Shown here piece by piece: positions 27,299 to 35,584 of a stretch of DNA of 64,000 nt. The position numbers and the translations under genes are program-made. The stretch's first letter is position 1. Each line of letters begins with the position of its first letter. The notes under the pieces are model-generated. The model searched no databases. It was not told the DNA's origin and saw only the letters and a program-made list of their open reading frames with translations. Source of the stretch: Candidatus Rikenella faecigallinarum (GTDB taxonomy: Bacteria > Bacteroidota > Bacteroidia > Bacteroidales > Rikenellaceae); contig DXHL01000006.1 of NCBI GenBank assembly GCA_019113395.1, forward strand, positions 62,001-126,000, in the 5' to 3' direction.

Positions 27299-28021
27299 CT
27301 ACGCTTCCTCTTCGGCCTCCCCGTCGCGACGTGCCGCCTGGCGACCCGCTTCCCGAGCCCCCTCCACCACCAGCACAATCTCTCCTTTCGGTTCCCGCGC
27401 GGCATAACGTTCGGCCAACTCGGCCAACGTTCCCCGTACCGTCTCCTCAAATTTTTTCGAAATCTCGCGACAGAGCGCCACTCGGCGTTCACCACCGAAG
27501 AGTTCGGCCAGCTGCCCCAGAGTCTTCCCCACCCGATGCGGCGATTCGTAGAAAATCATCGTACGCGGTTCCGTCTCCAGTTGTTGCAGGCGGGTCTGCC
27601 GCCCCTTCTTTTGGGGAAGAAAGCCCTCGAACACAAAACGGTCGCAGGGTAATCCGCTGTTCACCAACGCCGGCACAAAAGCCGTAGGACCAGGCAGCGT
27701 TTCGACCTCCACCCCTGCTGCCACAGCATGGCTGACCAGCAGATAGCCCGGGTCGGAGATGGCCGGAGTCCCCGCATCGGAAATCAGCGCCACGGTCTGT
27801 CCCCCCACCATCCGCTCCACAATCTGCTCCACCACTCCGTGTTCGTTGAACTTGTGGTAGGAGCTCATCGGTTTGCTGATTTGCAGGTGACGGAGCAGGT
27901 TGCCGCTGGTACGCGTATCCTCGGCCACAATGTAGTCACACTCGCGCAGCACACGCACCGCGCGGTAGGTAATATCTTCGAGATTGCCTACGGGTGTAGG
28001 CACAACATAGAGTTTCGCCAC
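27299..28021 (-). CDS. rsmI: 16S rRNA (cytidine1402-2'-O)-methyltransferase RsmI
   Basis: SAM-dependent methylation of C1402 in the ribosomal decoding centre. 240 residues with the N-terminal signature KLYVVPTPVGNLEDITYRA, EDTRTSGNLLRHL, the glycine-rich LISDAGTPAISDPGYLLV and FYESPHRVGKTL. The GTG at 28021 is chosen because it gives the conserved start. A TACTTTTC element lies only two or three bases upstream, so the mRNA may be leaderless. The longer frame from 28105 adds 28 residues with no family counterpart. The tail is rich in Arg, Ala and Glu. Confidence 0.92.
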   Translation of the reverse strand: MAKLYVVPTPVGNLEDITYRAVRVLRECDYIVAEDTRTSGNLLRHLQISKPMSSYHKFNEHGVVEQIVERMVGGQTVALISDAGTPAISDPGYLLVSHAVAAGVEVETLPGPTAFVPALVNSGLPCDRFVFEGFLPQKKGRQTRLQQLETEPRTMIFYESPHRVGKTLGQLAELFGGERRVALCREISKKFEETVRGTLAELAERYAAREPKGEIVLVVEGAREAGRQAARRDGEAEEEA

Positions 28022-28122
28022 AGGAAAAGTAAGAAAACGGTGAATGACACAGCCCGTCCACACGCCCCGCGCTACCCTCAACGGGTCGGCGGAATGCACT
28101 TCCACGGCCGTTGTCCAAGGAA

Positions 28123-29127
28123 TTAGCTGTCGAAACGGCTTTCAAGCAGGTCGACGAATTTTACGGTAGCGGCATTGTCTGGTATCCAGTGATAGGTCTC
28201 CCCGATATAGACCAGTGCCTCTTCAAGCGAGCCCATGGCATTGATTTTAGCCTCTTCGGCCTCGAACATCTCGGTATTTCCGTGGAACAGCGTATCGATA
28301 ATCTCATGCCGCGTATAGGGGCTCACCTCCAGGCCAAAAATCCGCGGCATGGCAGGTTTGGGCGCCGGAGCAGGTTCCGGTTCGCGGGCGGGTTCGGGTT
28401 CGGACGTTAATTCGGGTTCAGGTGCAAGTGTAGCCTCAGGTTCCGTTTCGGGCACCGGTTCGGATTCAGGTTCGGGCACGGACTCAGGTACCGCTTCAGG
28501 CACAGCCTCAGGCTCGGCCACAGGTGCAGTTTCAAACTCAGACAGGGACTCCGTTTCGGCTGCCGTCTCCTCGTCTGTATCCGTTTCCTCAACCAACTCT
28601 GCCTCCGCTTCGGATGCCGATGCTGACCTATATTCTTCCTCCGGCCATTCGACATCAGCCGCATCAGGAGCGATTGTGTCACTGTCACTCCCCTCCACTT
28701 CAATCTCAGTTTCAGTTTCCGGTTCAGACTCAGGCTCCGATTCAGCCGCCGCATCCTCCGAAGCATCCGACACCACGCAAGGATTGCCCTCGCTCGACAC
28801 CCCTCCGGCAAAATCATCCCCCTCATCCATCACCATCGACGCTCCTGCGGCTGCCACTCCTATGGCCGCTGCCGCCGCCATGCCCTGCATCGCCACCTCA
28901 TGGTCCTCGTCGGCACTCCACTCCACGGCAACTGCCACCGGCTGCTGCGCTTCTTCCTCCACGGCGGCAGGTTCACCGCACGGCATCTCCAACAACTCCG
29001 CATACACCCGCCGCATACGCTCCAACGCCACACCCTGTTCGATGGCAGGCAGATAACCCAACCGACGCCAACGCTCTACCAGCGCCAAAACCTTGCGCAA
29101 CTCTATTTCCAATTCATTGTATCCCAT
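28123..29127 (-). CDS. Acidic low-complexity protein with conserved ends, function unknown
   Basis: 334 residues from ATG 29127 (an in-frame TTG lies six bases upstream). Residues about 1-50 form a basic helix with several Arg, YLPAIEQG and a Leu-rich stretch. Residues about 60-235 are highly acidic and repetitive, dominated by Glu, Pro, Ala, Ser and Thr (PEPE-type units), and probably disordered. The last 90 residues are well-ordered, including PRIFGLEVSPYTRHEIIDTLF and YIGETYHWIPDN, and resemble conserved Bacteroidales proteins of unknown function. A TATTTTTG box is at 29156-29163. A linker-type adaptor is plausible but not shown. Confidence 0.7.
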   Translation of the reverse strand: MGYNELEIELRKVLALVERWRRLGYLPAIEQGVALERMRRVYAELLEMPCGEPAAVEEEAQQPVAVAVEWSADEDHEVAMQGMAAAAAIGVAAAGASMVMDEGDDFAGGVSSEGNPCVVSDASEDAAAESEPESEPETETEIEVEGSDSDTIAPDAADVEWPEEEYRSASASEAEAELVEETDTDEETAAETESLSEFETAPVAEPEAVPEAVPESVPEPESEPVPETEPEATLAPEPELTSEPEPAREPEPAPAPKPAMPRIFGLEVSPYTRHEIIDTLFHGNTEMFEAEEAKINAMGSLEEALVYIGETYHWIPDNAATVKFVDLLESRFDS

Positions 29128-29447
29128 GGCCAAAGACTGTCAAATTTTTCGCTTTCAAAAATAACTCTTCTTCCCGATATTTTCAGCACTTTCCTGTCAC
29201 GTTTTTTCACAACGTCCCCCGCCAGCATATTTTCTCCCCGCAGATTTCAAAACGAAACACCCGCCAAATAACGCAAAACAGTTTATTTGTAACCCATTTT
29301 ATCAACCTTTGAAACCACGTCACTACCAACGCATTTCCCAAAAACCACTTTCCCAAAAATATATTATCTTTGGTGCCATTAGTTCAACCCCCAAATATCT
29401 TACCGTTTACACATTTACTCTAAGCTGCATTATCTTCCATTGTTCCT
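29128..29447. promoter_or_regulatory. AT-rich divergent promoter region
   Basis: A 320-bp gap between divergent genes with no coding potential seen. It holds TATTTTTG on the minus strand (29156-29163) for the acidic protein. It also holds TATCTTTG on the plus strand (29365-29372), about 75 bp before the NYN gene. The rest is AT-rich without clear repeats. Confidence 0.6.
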
Positions 29448-30452
29448 ATGTCACCCAACCATAACACTCCGCGCATAGGCGTTTTTTATGACGGAAACTT
29501 CCTGCTCCACGCCTCGAACTACTACAATTATATTCACCCCCAACGCCGCCGTCTGAGTTTGAGCGGCCTGCACGATTTTATCTGCCAACGGGTCGCCGAA
29601 GAGGAAGGTATCGACCCCAAACGGTGCCGCGTGTGCGAAGCCCACTACTTCCGCGGCCGCCTCAACGCAGCCGATGCCGCCCAACGCGGCAGCCAACTCT
29701 ACCACGACCGCGTATTCGATGATATCCTCATGTCCGAAGGGGTCCACACCCACTACCTCCCGCTGCGCAACATCTACGGCCGCAAAGAGGAACGCGGAAC
29801 AGACGTCTGGCTGGCACTGGAGGTCTTCGAAATGGCCCTGCAAGGCAAAATCGATGTCGCTGTACTGGTGGTGGCCGACACGGACTATGTTCCGCTGGTG
29901 CGCAAACTGATTGCCATGGGGGTACGCGTCATGCTGATTAGCTGGGAATTCGAATACACCAACGACGAAGGCAACCGCATCGTCACAAAAACATCCCACG
30001 AACTCTTCAATCTGGCTCATTATCCCGTACCGATGCAGGAGGTAATAGACTGCGGTCTGGAACAGAACAACCAACTCATCCAGAACCTGTTTGTTCAAGG
30101 CTCCGACAACCGTCAGGGAACGGAACTGACCTCCGACGAGAACGAAAACGACTACCGTACCGACGAAGAGGATTACTACCCCTCCACGGCAGCCTCCGGC
30201 GCACGGTACACCAGTCAAATCTTAAGCCTCAAAACCGGGTACGGATTTATCAAATACCCGAACAACAACCTCTTCTTCCACAGCCTGGATGTGATAGAGG
30301 GTGATTTTTCGGAACTGGCACCGGGAGACGAAGTGGAATTCTCGATTGGCAAAAACGACCACGGACAGGATGTGGCCAAACAGGTGAAACGATTGGGACC
30401 GGGGGCCTCGGACGGAGCACGCAGCGGCGACTCCTTCTGGAACGGGTTATAA
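29448..30452 (+). CDS. NYN-domain ribonuclease-like protein fused to a cold-shock-like domain
   Basis: 334 residues. Residues about 9-185 are a NYN/LabA (DUF88) domain of the PIN-like nuclease fold. They include VFYDGNFLLHA with an N-terminal Asp, DVWLALEVFEMAL, and ADTDYVPLVRKL with the conserved acidic residues of the family. A polar acidic linker of about 45 residues follows. The C-terminus (about 255-325) reads like a cold-shock/OB domain with RNP-like motifs TGYGFIKYP and NLFFHSLDV. The combination suggests an RNA-binding nuclease in the cytoplasm. Single gene with its own promoter and terminator. Confidence 0.82.
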   Translation: MSPNHNTPRIGVFYDGNFLLHASNYYNYIHPQRRRLSLSGLHDFICQRVAEEEGIDPKRCRVCEAHYFRGRLNAADAAQRGSQLYHDRVFDDILMSEGVHTHYLPLRNIYGRKEERGTDVWLALEVFEMALQGKIDVAVLVVADTDYVPLVRKLIAMGVRVMLISWEFEYTNDEGNRIVTKTSHELFNLAHYPVPMQEVIDCGLEQNNQLIQNLFVQGSDNRQGTELTSDENENDYRTDEEDYYPSTAASGARYTSQILSLKTGYGFIKYPNNNLFFHSLDVIEGDFSELAPGDEVEFSIGKNDHGQDVAKQVKRLGPGASDGARSGDSFWNGL

Positions 30453-30538
30453 TCCCCCTTGGCACTCCCGGCCGTTACCCTTCCGACATGCAACATGGCT
30501 CCGCCCGACCATTTCGTCCGGACCTCAACCTCTCCAGC

Positions 30539-30570
30539 AAAATTCCCGACCCGACACGGTCGGGAATTTT
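30539..30570 (+). terminator. Rho-independent terminator after the NYN gene
   Basis: 13-bp perfect stem (AAAATTCCCGACC, 30539-30551, with 30558-30570) ending in four T. Confidence 0.85.
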
Positions 30571-30591
30571 GTTATATTCTTAACAAAAAGA

Positions 30592-30621
30592 TTGCGTATC
30601 TCACTCAAAAAGCTATCTTTG
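30592..30621 (+). promoter_or_regulatory. Promoter of the peptide transporter (TTG-N19-TATCTTTG)
   Basis: TTG at 30592-30594 and TATCTTTG at 30614-30621, spaced as in the Bacteroidota -33/-7 consensus. This gives a leader of nearly 100 bases before the ATG at 30720. Confidence 0.7.
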
Positions 30622-30719
30622 CAAAATGTGAGTGTCTGACCTCCAACAAAGAGGAGGCCACCCCCACCGACACTCGCACACACGACACCGAATTATTCAC
30701 CAAAAACAACCATAAACCA

Positions 30720-32402
30720 ATGTTAAAAGGACAACCCAAAGGCCTGTTCGTACTGGCACTGGCCAACATGGGAGAGCGCTTCGGCTACTACACCATGCTG
30801 GCCATCTTTGTACTCTACATGCAGGCCAAGTTCGGCTACACGGAGTCTGCCACCTCCACCACCTTCGGGATATTCCTGAGTATGGTCTACTTTCTGCCGC
30901 TGTTCGGCGGGCTGCTCGCCGACAAAGTGCTCGGATACGGCAAAACCATCATGCTGGGCATCGTGGTGATGTTTGCAGGCTACTTCTGCCTGGCCATCCC
31001 CAGCGGAACAAGTACCGCCGCACAAATTGCCATGTTCGGGTCGCTGGCGCTGATAGCCATCGGTACCGGATGTTTCAAAGGCAACCTGCAGGCACTGGTC
31101 GGCAACCTCTATGACGACCCGAAGTACAGCTCCAAACGCGACATCGCCTTCAGCATCTTCTACATGTGTATCAACATCGGCGCCTTCTTCGCTCCGTCGG
31201 CTGCCGAAGGGGTGTCCAACTACTTCCTCGGCAAAGACGGCTTCACCTACAACGCCGATATTCCTGCTCTGGCTCACCAGCTGCAGAACGAGACTATCTC
31301 GGCCGATGCTCTGGCTAAATTTACGGACCTCGCAGCTCAACAGGGTTTTACCGGCACCAACCTCGCCGCCTTCGGACAAGACTATATCACCAGCCTCAGC
31401 CAATCCTACAACTACGGCTTCGGCGTAGCCTGCCTCTCACTGATTGTCTCGATGCTGATATTCGTCGGATTCCGCAAATACTACAAAGCCGCCGACAAAA
31501 CCGAAAAACAGAAACAGGCCGAACACGACCCCAACGTCGTGGAACTCACCCCGCAACAGGTCAAAGACCGATTGGTGGCCTTGGGTCTCGTTTTTGCCGT
31601 GGTTATCTTCTTCTGGATGGCCTTCCACCAGAACGGACTCACCATGACCTTCTTTGCGCGTGATTACACCCAAACCACCGTCAGCGGCCTCGGACGTTTC
31701 GGCTTCTCGCTCCTGACCATGATTCCCTTTATCGTGGCCTTCTACGGACTCCTGAACATCTTCCAGGCCAAAGAGGGAAAAGGACGTTTGGCCGGTGTTA
31801 TCGTGATGCTGGTGGGCGCAGCCTGCGCCTGGTGGGCATACACCACCCTGCCCCAACCGATGCACATCACCCCGCAAATCTTCCAACAGTTCAACCCCTT
31901 CTTTATCATTATCCTCACCCCGATTACCGTGGGGCTCTTCTCGTGGCTCCAAAAACGCAACAGCGAACCCAGTGCACCCCGTAAAATCGGTATCGGGATG
32001 ATTATCGCCGCTCTGGGCTTCGTGCTGCTGGCCTTCGCTTCGACAGGACTCCCGACACCCAACGACCTCAAAGAGATAGGCGGTCTCGGAGAAACGGCAC
32101 GCGTATCACCCAACTGGCTCATCTCGACCTACTTCGTCCTGACCATCGCCGAACTCTTCCTCAGCCCCATGGGTATATCCTTCGTCTCGAAAGTGGCACC
32201 CCCGAAATACAAAGGGCTCGCCCAAGGCGGATGGCTCGCCGCTACGGCCGTCGGAAACTACCTTGTCGCCATCATCGGCTACCTCTGGGGTGGCATGCAA
32301 CTCTGGATGCTGTGGGGTATTTTGGTGGTATGCTGCGCCATCTCGGCCATCTTCCTCTTCAGCGTCATGAAAAAACTCGAACGCACCACACAAGACGCCT
32401 AA
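30720..32402 (+). CDS. Proton-coupled oligopeptide transporter (POT/PTR2 family)
   Basis: 560 residues with about 12-14 membrane segments; imports di- and tripeptides with protons. The N-terminal MGERFGYYTMLAIFVLYMQ matches the POT ERF motif, although the first Glu of the usual ExxER is absent. The segment FSIFYMCINIGAFFAPSAAEG matches the second POT signature (FYxxINxGS). The upstream open frame to 30459 overlaps the terminator and promoter and is not used; the ATG at 30720 starts at the family's N-terminus. Two hairpin terminators follow. Confidence 0.92.
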   Translation: MLKGQPKGLFVLALANMGERFGYYTMLAIFVLYMQAKFGYTESATSTTFGIFLSMVYFLPLFGGLLADKVLGYGKTIMLGIVVMFAGYFCLAIPSGTSTAAQIAMFGSLALIAIGTGCFKGNLQALVGNLYDDPKYSSKRDIAFSIFYMCINIGAFFAPSAAEGVSNYFLGKDGFTYNADIPALAHQLQNETISADALAKFTDLAAQQGFTGTNLAAFGQDYITSLSQSYNYGFGVACLSLIVSMLIFVGFRKYYKAADKTEKQKQAEHDPNVVELTPQQVKDRLVALGLVFAVVIFFWMAFHQNGLTMTFFARDYTQTTVSGLGRFGFSLLTMIPFIVAFYGLLNIFQAKEGKGRLAGVIVMLVGAACAWWAYTTLPQPMHITPQIFQQFNPFFIIILTPITVGLFSWLQKRNSEPSAPRKIGIGMIIAALGFVLLAFASTGLPTPNDLKEIGGLGETARVSPNWLISTYFVLTIAELFLSPMGISFVSKVAPPKYKGLAQGGWLAATAVGNYLVAIIGYLWGGMQLWMLWGILVVCCAISAIFLFSVMKKLERTTQDA

Positions 32403-32420
32403 CATCTCGCCACGGGGGCG

Positions 32421-32460
32421 ACTCTTCCCGAAAAAAGGTGTTCTTTTTTTCGGGAAGAGT
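32421..32460 (+). terminator. Hairpin after the peptide transporter gene
   Basis: Near-perfect stem ACTCTTCCCGAAAAAA with its complement (32421-32436 with 32445-32460). It has internal A and T runs, so it can work in both directions. Confidence 0.7.
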
Positions 32461-32489
32461 GCTCCGAGTGGAACGTTTTTTGCCCTCCT

Positions 32490-32523
32490 GCCGCAGATGC
32501 CCCTTGCATCTGCGGCTTTTTCT
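32490..32523 (+). terminator. Second terminator after the peptide transporter gene
   Basis: 11-bp perfect stem (GCCGCAGATGC, 32490-32500, with 32506-32516) followed by a T-rich run. Confidence 0.8.
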
Positions 32524-32524
32524 T

Positions 32525-32532
32525 TATATTTG
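32525..32532 (+). promoter_or_regulatory. -7 promoter box (TATATTTG)
   Basis: Exact TAnnTTTG match 43 bp before the outer-membrane protein start. It directly follows the terminator T run. Confidence 0.6.
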
Positions 32533-32575
32533 TCGAACTCGCTTTGAAAGACCACCTTAACAGACTGCCCATCCC

Positions 32576-33166
32576 ATGAGAAAAATCCTCCTCACTCTGC
32601 TCCTTTCCTTCACCGCTGCCGCTGCGACAGCCCAAGTCAAAGGGTTCGGATTCGGACCTCGTGTGGGCGTCAATTTCGCCGATTACCTCAACAGCCCGGG
32701 AAGTTCCCGCACAGCCCTCTACGCCGGACTCTTCCTCGACTACAACATCACCCACCGCTGGGGTATCGAAACCGGCGCCTACTACTCCCAGCTCGGCTCG
32801 GCTCGGAATGTCGAACCAGGCTATGCCTCGCAAACCACCCACAGAATGGACTACCTGAGCGTACCGCTCGTAGCCAAATTCAACTTTCTGGGCGGATTTC
32901 GGGCTATTGCGGGGGTCGAAGGTCTCTTCAAACTCTCGGCCGACCGCAAAGAAAAAAGCGGAGGGAATACTACCCCCCTGACCGATGTCCGCCCCGCCAA
33001 CATGGCTCTGACCATCGGAGCAGGATACCTCTTCCGCTGCGGATTGGACATCACCGCCTCCTATTCCAAAGGGCTTCACAGCGCCTTCATGCACCGCGAC
33101 CAAAGCACCTGCCCGACCTACTTCCGCGTAGCCGTCGGCTGGCGCTTTATCGGGACCAACAAATAG
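32576..33166 (+). CDS. Outer-membrane beta-barrel protein (PorT-like family)
   Basis: 196 residues. Signal peptide at residues 1-20 (ATAQ end). The rest is an eight-strand-type barrel: GFGFGPRVGVNFADYL, FLDYNITHRWGIETGAYYSQLG, YLSVPLVAKFN, ITASYSKGLHSAF and a closing strand FRVAVGWRF. This is the pattern of the PorT/outer-membrane beta-barrel families of Bacteroidota. The specific role is unknown. TrkA follows 65 bp downstream with no clear terminator, so they may share a transcript. Confidence 0.82.
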   Translation: MRKILLTLLLSFTAAAATAQVKGFGFGPRVGVNFADYLNSPGSSRTALYAGLFLDYNITHRWGIETGAYYSQLGSARNVEPGYASQTTHRMDYLSVPLVAKFNFLGGFRAIAGVEGLFKLSADRKEKSGGNTTPLTDVRPANMALTIGAGYLFRCGLDITASYSKGLHSAFMHRDQSTCPTYFRVAVGWRFIGTNK

Positions 33167-33231
33167 CACGTCACGACCTCTCCTGACACGGTCTCCCGCC
33201 ACACCCCACGCGGGCCACAATCACCACTATC

Positions 33232-33924
33232 ATGAAATACATCATTATCGGTCTGGGAAACTTCGGCTCGGTACTGGCCACCCGCCTGACACAAATGGGA
33301 CACGAAGTTATCGGAGTGGACGACCACCTGGCACGCGTCAATGAACTGCGCGACAGCCTCTCGAGCACTATCTGCATGAACGCCAGCGACACCGATGCAC
33401 TCCGCACCCTACCCCTCGACCAGGTGGACATGGTGATTATCGCCATCGGCGAGAACTTTGCCGCCTCCATCCAGATAGTCGCCCAGCTGCGCCAGATGAA
33501 AGTGGAACACATCGTAGCCCGCGCCCTGAACGAGTTGCACCGCACCGTTCTGCAGGCCTTGGGAGTAGACCGCATCATCTTCCCGGAACAAGAGGCTGCC
33601 GAGGTGATGGCCCAATCATTCGAGCTCAGCGGATTCCTCAGTTCCTACCAGATTGACCGCGACCACTACGTCATGCGGTTTTCCCTGCCGCCCCAACTGA
33701 ATGGTAAAAGCGTGGGCGACAGCGATATCGAACAACCGGGATTGCGGTTGCTGGCTGTTGTCCGGGACCACGACGAACGCAATTCCATCGGCATTCACTA
33801 CAATCGCAAGCGGGCATTGGACACCGTAAACGAAGAGACGATTCTGCAAACCGGTGACATTATCGTCGTTTACGGCACCCTGGCAGCCTACAATACCTTT
33901 ACCCGCAACCTGCGCGAAGGATAA
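33232..33924 (+). CDS. TrkA/KtrA-type potassium channel regulator
   Basis: 230 residues. The N-terminal RCK domain has a Rossmann NAD-binding loop (IIGLGNFGSVLATRLTQMGHEVIGVD). A C-terminal TrkA_C domain follows (about 140-225: LNGKSVGDSDIEQPGLRLLAVVRD, then LQTGDIIVVYGT). It gates a TrkH/KtrB pore in response to nucleotides. The likely partner is the TrkH homologue at 17524-19344, which is not adjacent. Confidence 0.93.
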   Translation: MKYIIIGLGNFGSVLATRLTQMGHEVIGVDDHLARVNELRDSLSSTICMNASDTDALRTLPLDQVDMVIIAIGENFAASIQIVAQLRQMKVEHIVARALNELHRTVLQALGVDRIIFPEQEAAEVMAQSFELSGFLSSYQIDRDHYVMRFSLPPQLNGKSVGDSDIEQPGLRLLAVVRDHDERNSIGIHYNRKRALDTVNEETILQTGDIIVVYGTLAAYNTFTRNLREG

Positions 33925-33995
33925 ACACCACGCGCCGTCTACAGTCCACCCCCTCACACCGTCCTACGACCGGTTCGCCTCGACTTCCGTCCGGG

Positions 33996-34020
33996 TTGTA
34001 TGCAAATTGTATGTAAATTG
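33996..34020 (+). repeat. Direct repeats TTGTATGCAA / TTGTATGTAA upstream of the recombinase
   Basis: Two units, 33996-34005 and 34007-34016, start 11 bp apart and lie 36 bp before the recombinase ATG. Related units in reversed order occur just after the gene at 35331-35350. Confidence 0.6.
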
Positions 34021-34051
34021 GTCGGTCATACAGCCACCAAACCGTGAATTT

Positions 34052-35302
34052 ATGTACAAATACACCAAAGACGGAGTCAGCGTCACCTCTGTGCTCGACA
34101 CCCGACGCATCAAAAACAACGGCCGCTATCCCGTTAAAATCCAGGTCATCTACAAACGTATCCAGAAATATTTCGGCACGGGCAAAGAGCTGCTACTCGA
34201 CGAATGGCAACGGTTGCCCCGCACCCGAAGTTGCTACCTGCAAGAGGTGCGACGCGACATCATCAGCAGTTTCGACCTGATAAAACAGGAAGTACAGAGC
34301 CTTACCGAACGGGGCGAATTTTCATTCGAAGAGTTGTGTCGCCGCTTGGGCCGCGGGCGTGACGAGATGTTGCACACCACCTTCAAACGCCGTATCGACC
34401 ACCTGCGAGCCGAACAGCGCATCGGCAACATGCTGTGGTACACGAATGTCTATAAATCGATTCAACGTTTCGCACCGCGTCCCATCCCGCTGAGCGAGAT
34501 AACGGTCAGCTGGCTCGAACGATACGACAAATTTCTGCGCGCCGAACGGAAAAGCCCGGTCACCATCAGCATGCACTTCCGAGCCATCCGGGCCATCCTG
34601 AACGAAGCCCGCAAGAACGGGACTCTCAAAGAGACTCAATATCCGTTTGGAAAGGGAAAATTCGAGATTCAGGATGGCGAAGGACGAAAAATCGCATTGA
34701 ATATCCATCAGATTGAACAAATTGCACATTATGCGGAAGGTTCCCGCACGAGCCTCTACTTCCGCGACTTGTGGTTCTTTATCTATCTGTGCAACGGCAT
34801 CAACGTAGCCGACCTGGTGAAGTTGAAGTATGCGAACATTATTGACGGTGAAATCTGTTTTGTCCGCCAGAAAACCGAACACACCTCCCGCAAACGACAT
34901 GAGATACGGGCCGTGATGACCCCTGAGATGTACACAATTTTGCACCGGTGGGGTAATCCGGTAGCGCCGGACAACTATTTATTCCCGGTGCTCGACGGTT
35001 CGGAGAGCCCGCTCCAACAGAAAATCAAAACGCAAAATCTCACCCGTCGCATCAACTGGCATATGCACATCATCGGACAGAAACTCGGTATCGGCCACAT
35101 CTCTACTTACACGGCTCGCCACTCTTTCGCAACCATCCTCAAACACAGCGGAGCCAACATTATGTATATTTCGGAATCTCTTGGCCACAGTGACTTAAGG
35201 GCAACAGCCTGTTATCTGGCAGCCTTCGAAAAGGAGGAACGGCAGAAAAATGCCCATTTGCTCACCAATTTCGCAGGGACATCTACTCCCTCCGGTTCCT
35301 AA
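34052..35302 (+). CDS. Tyrosine recombinase, candidate invertase of the SusC/SusD locus
   Basis: 416 residues. An N-terminal arm-type DNA-binding domain (about 1-90) is followed by a SAM-like core-binding domain (about 100-200). The catalytic domain (about 215-395) has Lys274 in VRQKTE, Arg356 in TARHSF, His379 in LGHS, and the nucleophile Tyr388 in ACYLAAF. At the usual first catalytic Arg position (GLR motif of XerD) it has Asn251 in LCNGINVADL; I recall this substitution from a Bacteroidota clade with the same motif. ATG at 34052 matches the family N-terminus. It lies 119 bp from the left inverted repeat at 35422. Sites resembling direct repeats flank it. No transfer or phage genes are nearby, favouring a local DNA-inversion role over element integration. 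Confidence 0.88.
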   Translation: MYKYTKDGVSVTSVLDTRRIKNNGRYPVKIQVIYKRIQKYFGTGKELLLDEWQRLPRTRSCYLQEVRRDIISSFDLIKQEVQSLTERGEFSFEELCRRLGRGRDEMLHTTFKRRIDHLRAEQRIGNMLWYTNVYKSIQRFAPRPIPLSEITVSWLERYDKFLRAERKSPVTISMHFRAIRAILNEARKNGTLKETQYPFGKGKFEIQDGEGRKIALNIHQIEQIAHYAEGSRTSLYFRDLWFFIYLCNGINVADLVKLKYANIIDGEICFVRQKTEHTSRKRHEIRAVMTPEMYTILHRWGNPVAPDNYLFPVLDGSESPLQQKIKTQNLTRRINWHMHIIGQKLGIGHISTYTARHSFATILKHSGANIMYISESLGHSDLRATACYLAAFEKEERQKNAHLLTNFAGTSTPSGS

Positions 35303-35330
35303 TCAATGGCTGACGTCTCTCGGTCCTTGC

Positions 35331-35350
35331 TATATGTAAATTGTATGCAA
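35331..35350 (+). repeat. Direct repeats TATATGTAAA / TTGTATGCAA downstream of the recombinase
   Basis: Two 10-bp units match those at 33996-34016 but in the opposite order, so the recombinase gene is bracketed by related sequence. They could be recombinase binding sites or remnants of an attachment site. Confidence 0.55.
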
Positions 35351-35421
35351 GGATTTTTCTCAAGTTCACACACCCCTCTTATTCTCAATACTTAATATCT
35401 ACTCTTTCGGCCAATCTCCTC

Positions 35422-35584
35422 TGCTTTGCAAACAGAGGCGGTAACCGTTACGGCTCTCGGTGGTCGTAAACAGAACCGTGCTCTGGGTTATGCCACCACC
35501 ACGGTGCAGGGTGATGAGCTGGCTCGTACCAACACGGTGAGCCCGGCCAACGCCCTTCAGGGTAAGGTAGCCGGTGTGCAGATT
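35422..35584 (+). repeat. Left inverted repeat of the putative invertible segment
   Basis: This 163-bp stretch is the inverted counterpart of 50375-50537. 155 bases match, there are no gaps, and all eight differences are at third codon positions. The outer 18 bases (35422-35439) are perfect, and homology stops abruptly at 35421. The outer end carries the dyad TTTGCAAA. Confidence 0.88.

Noticed and set aside
34052..35302. The recombinase as part of an integrated phage or conjugative element
   Set aside because: No phage structural, relaxase, transfer or excisionase genes lie nearby, and no tRNA flanks it.
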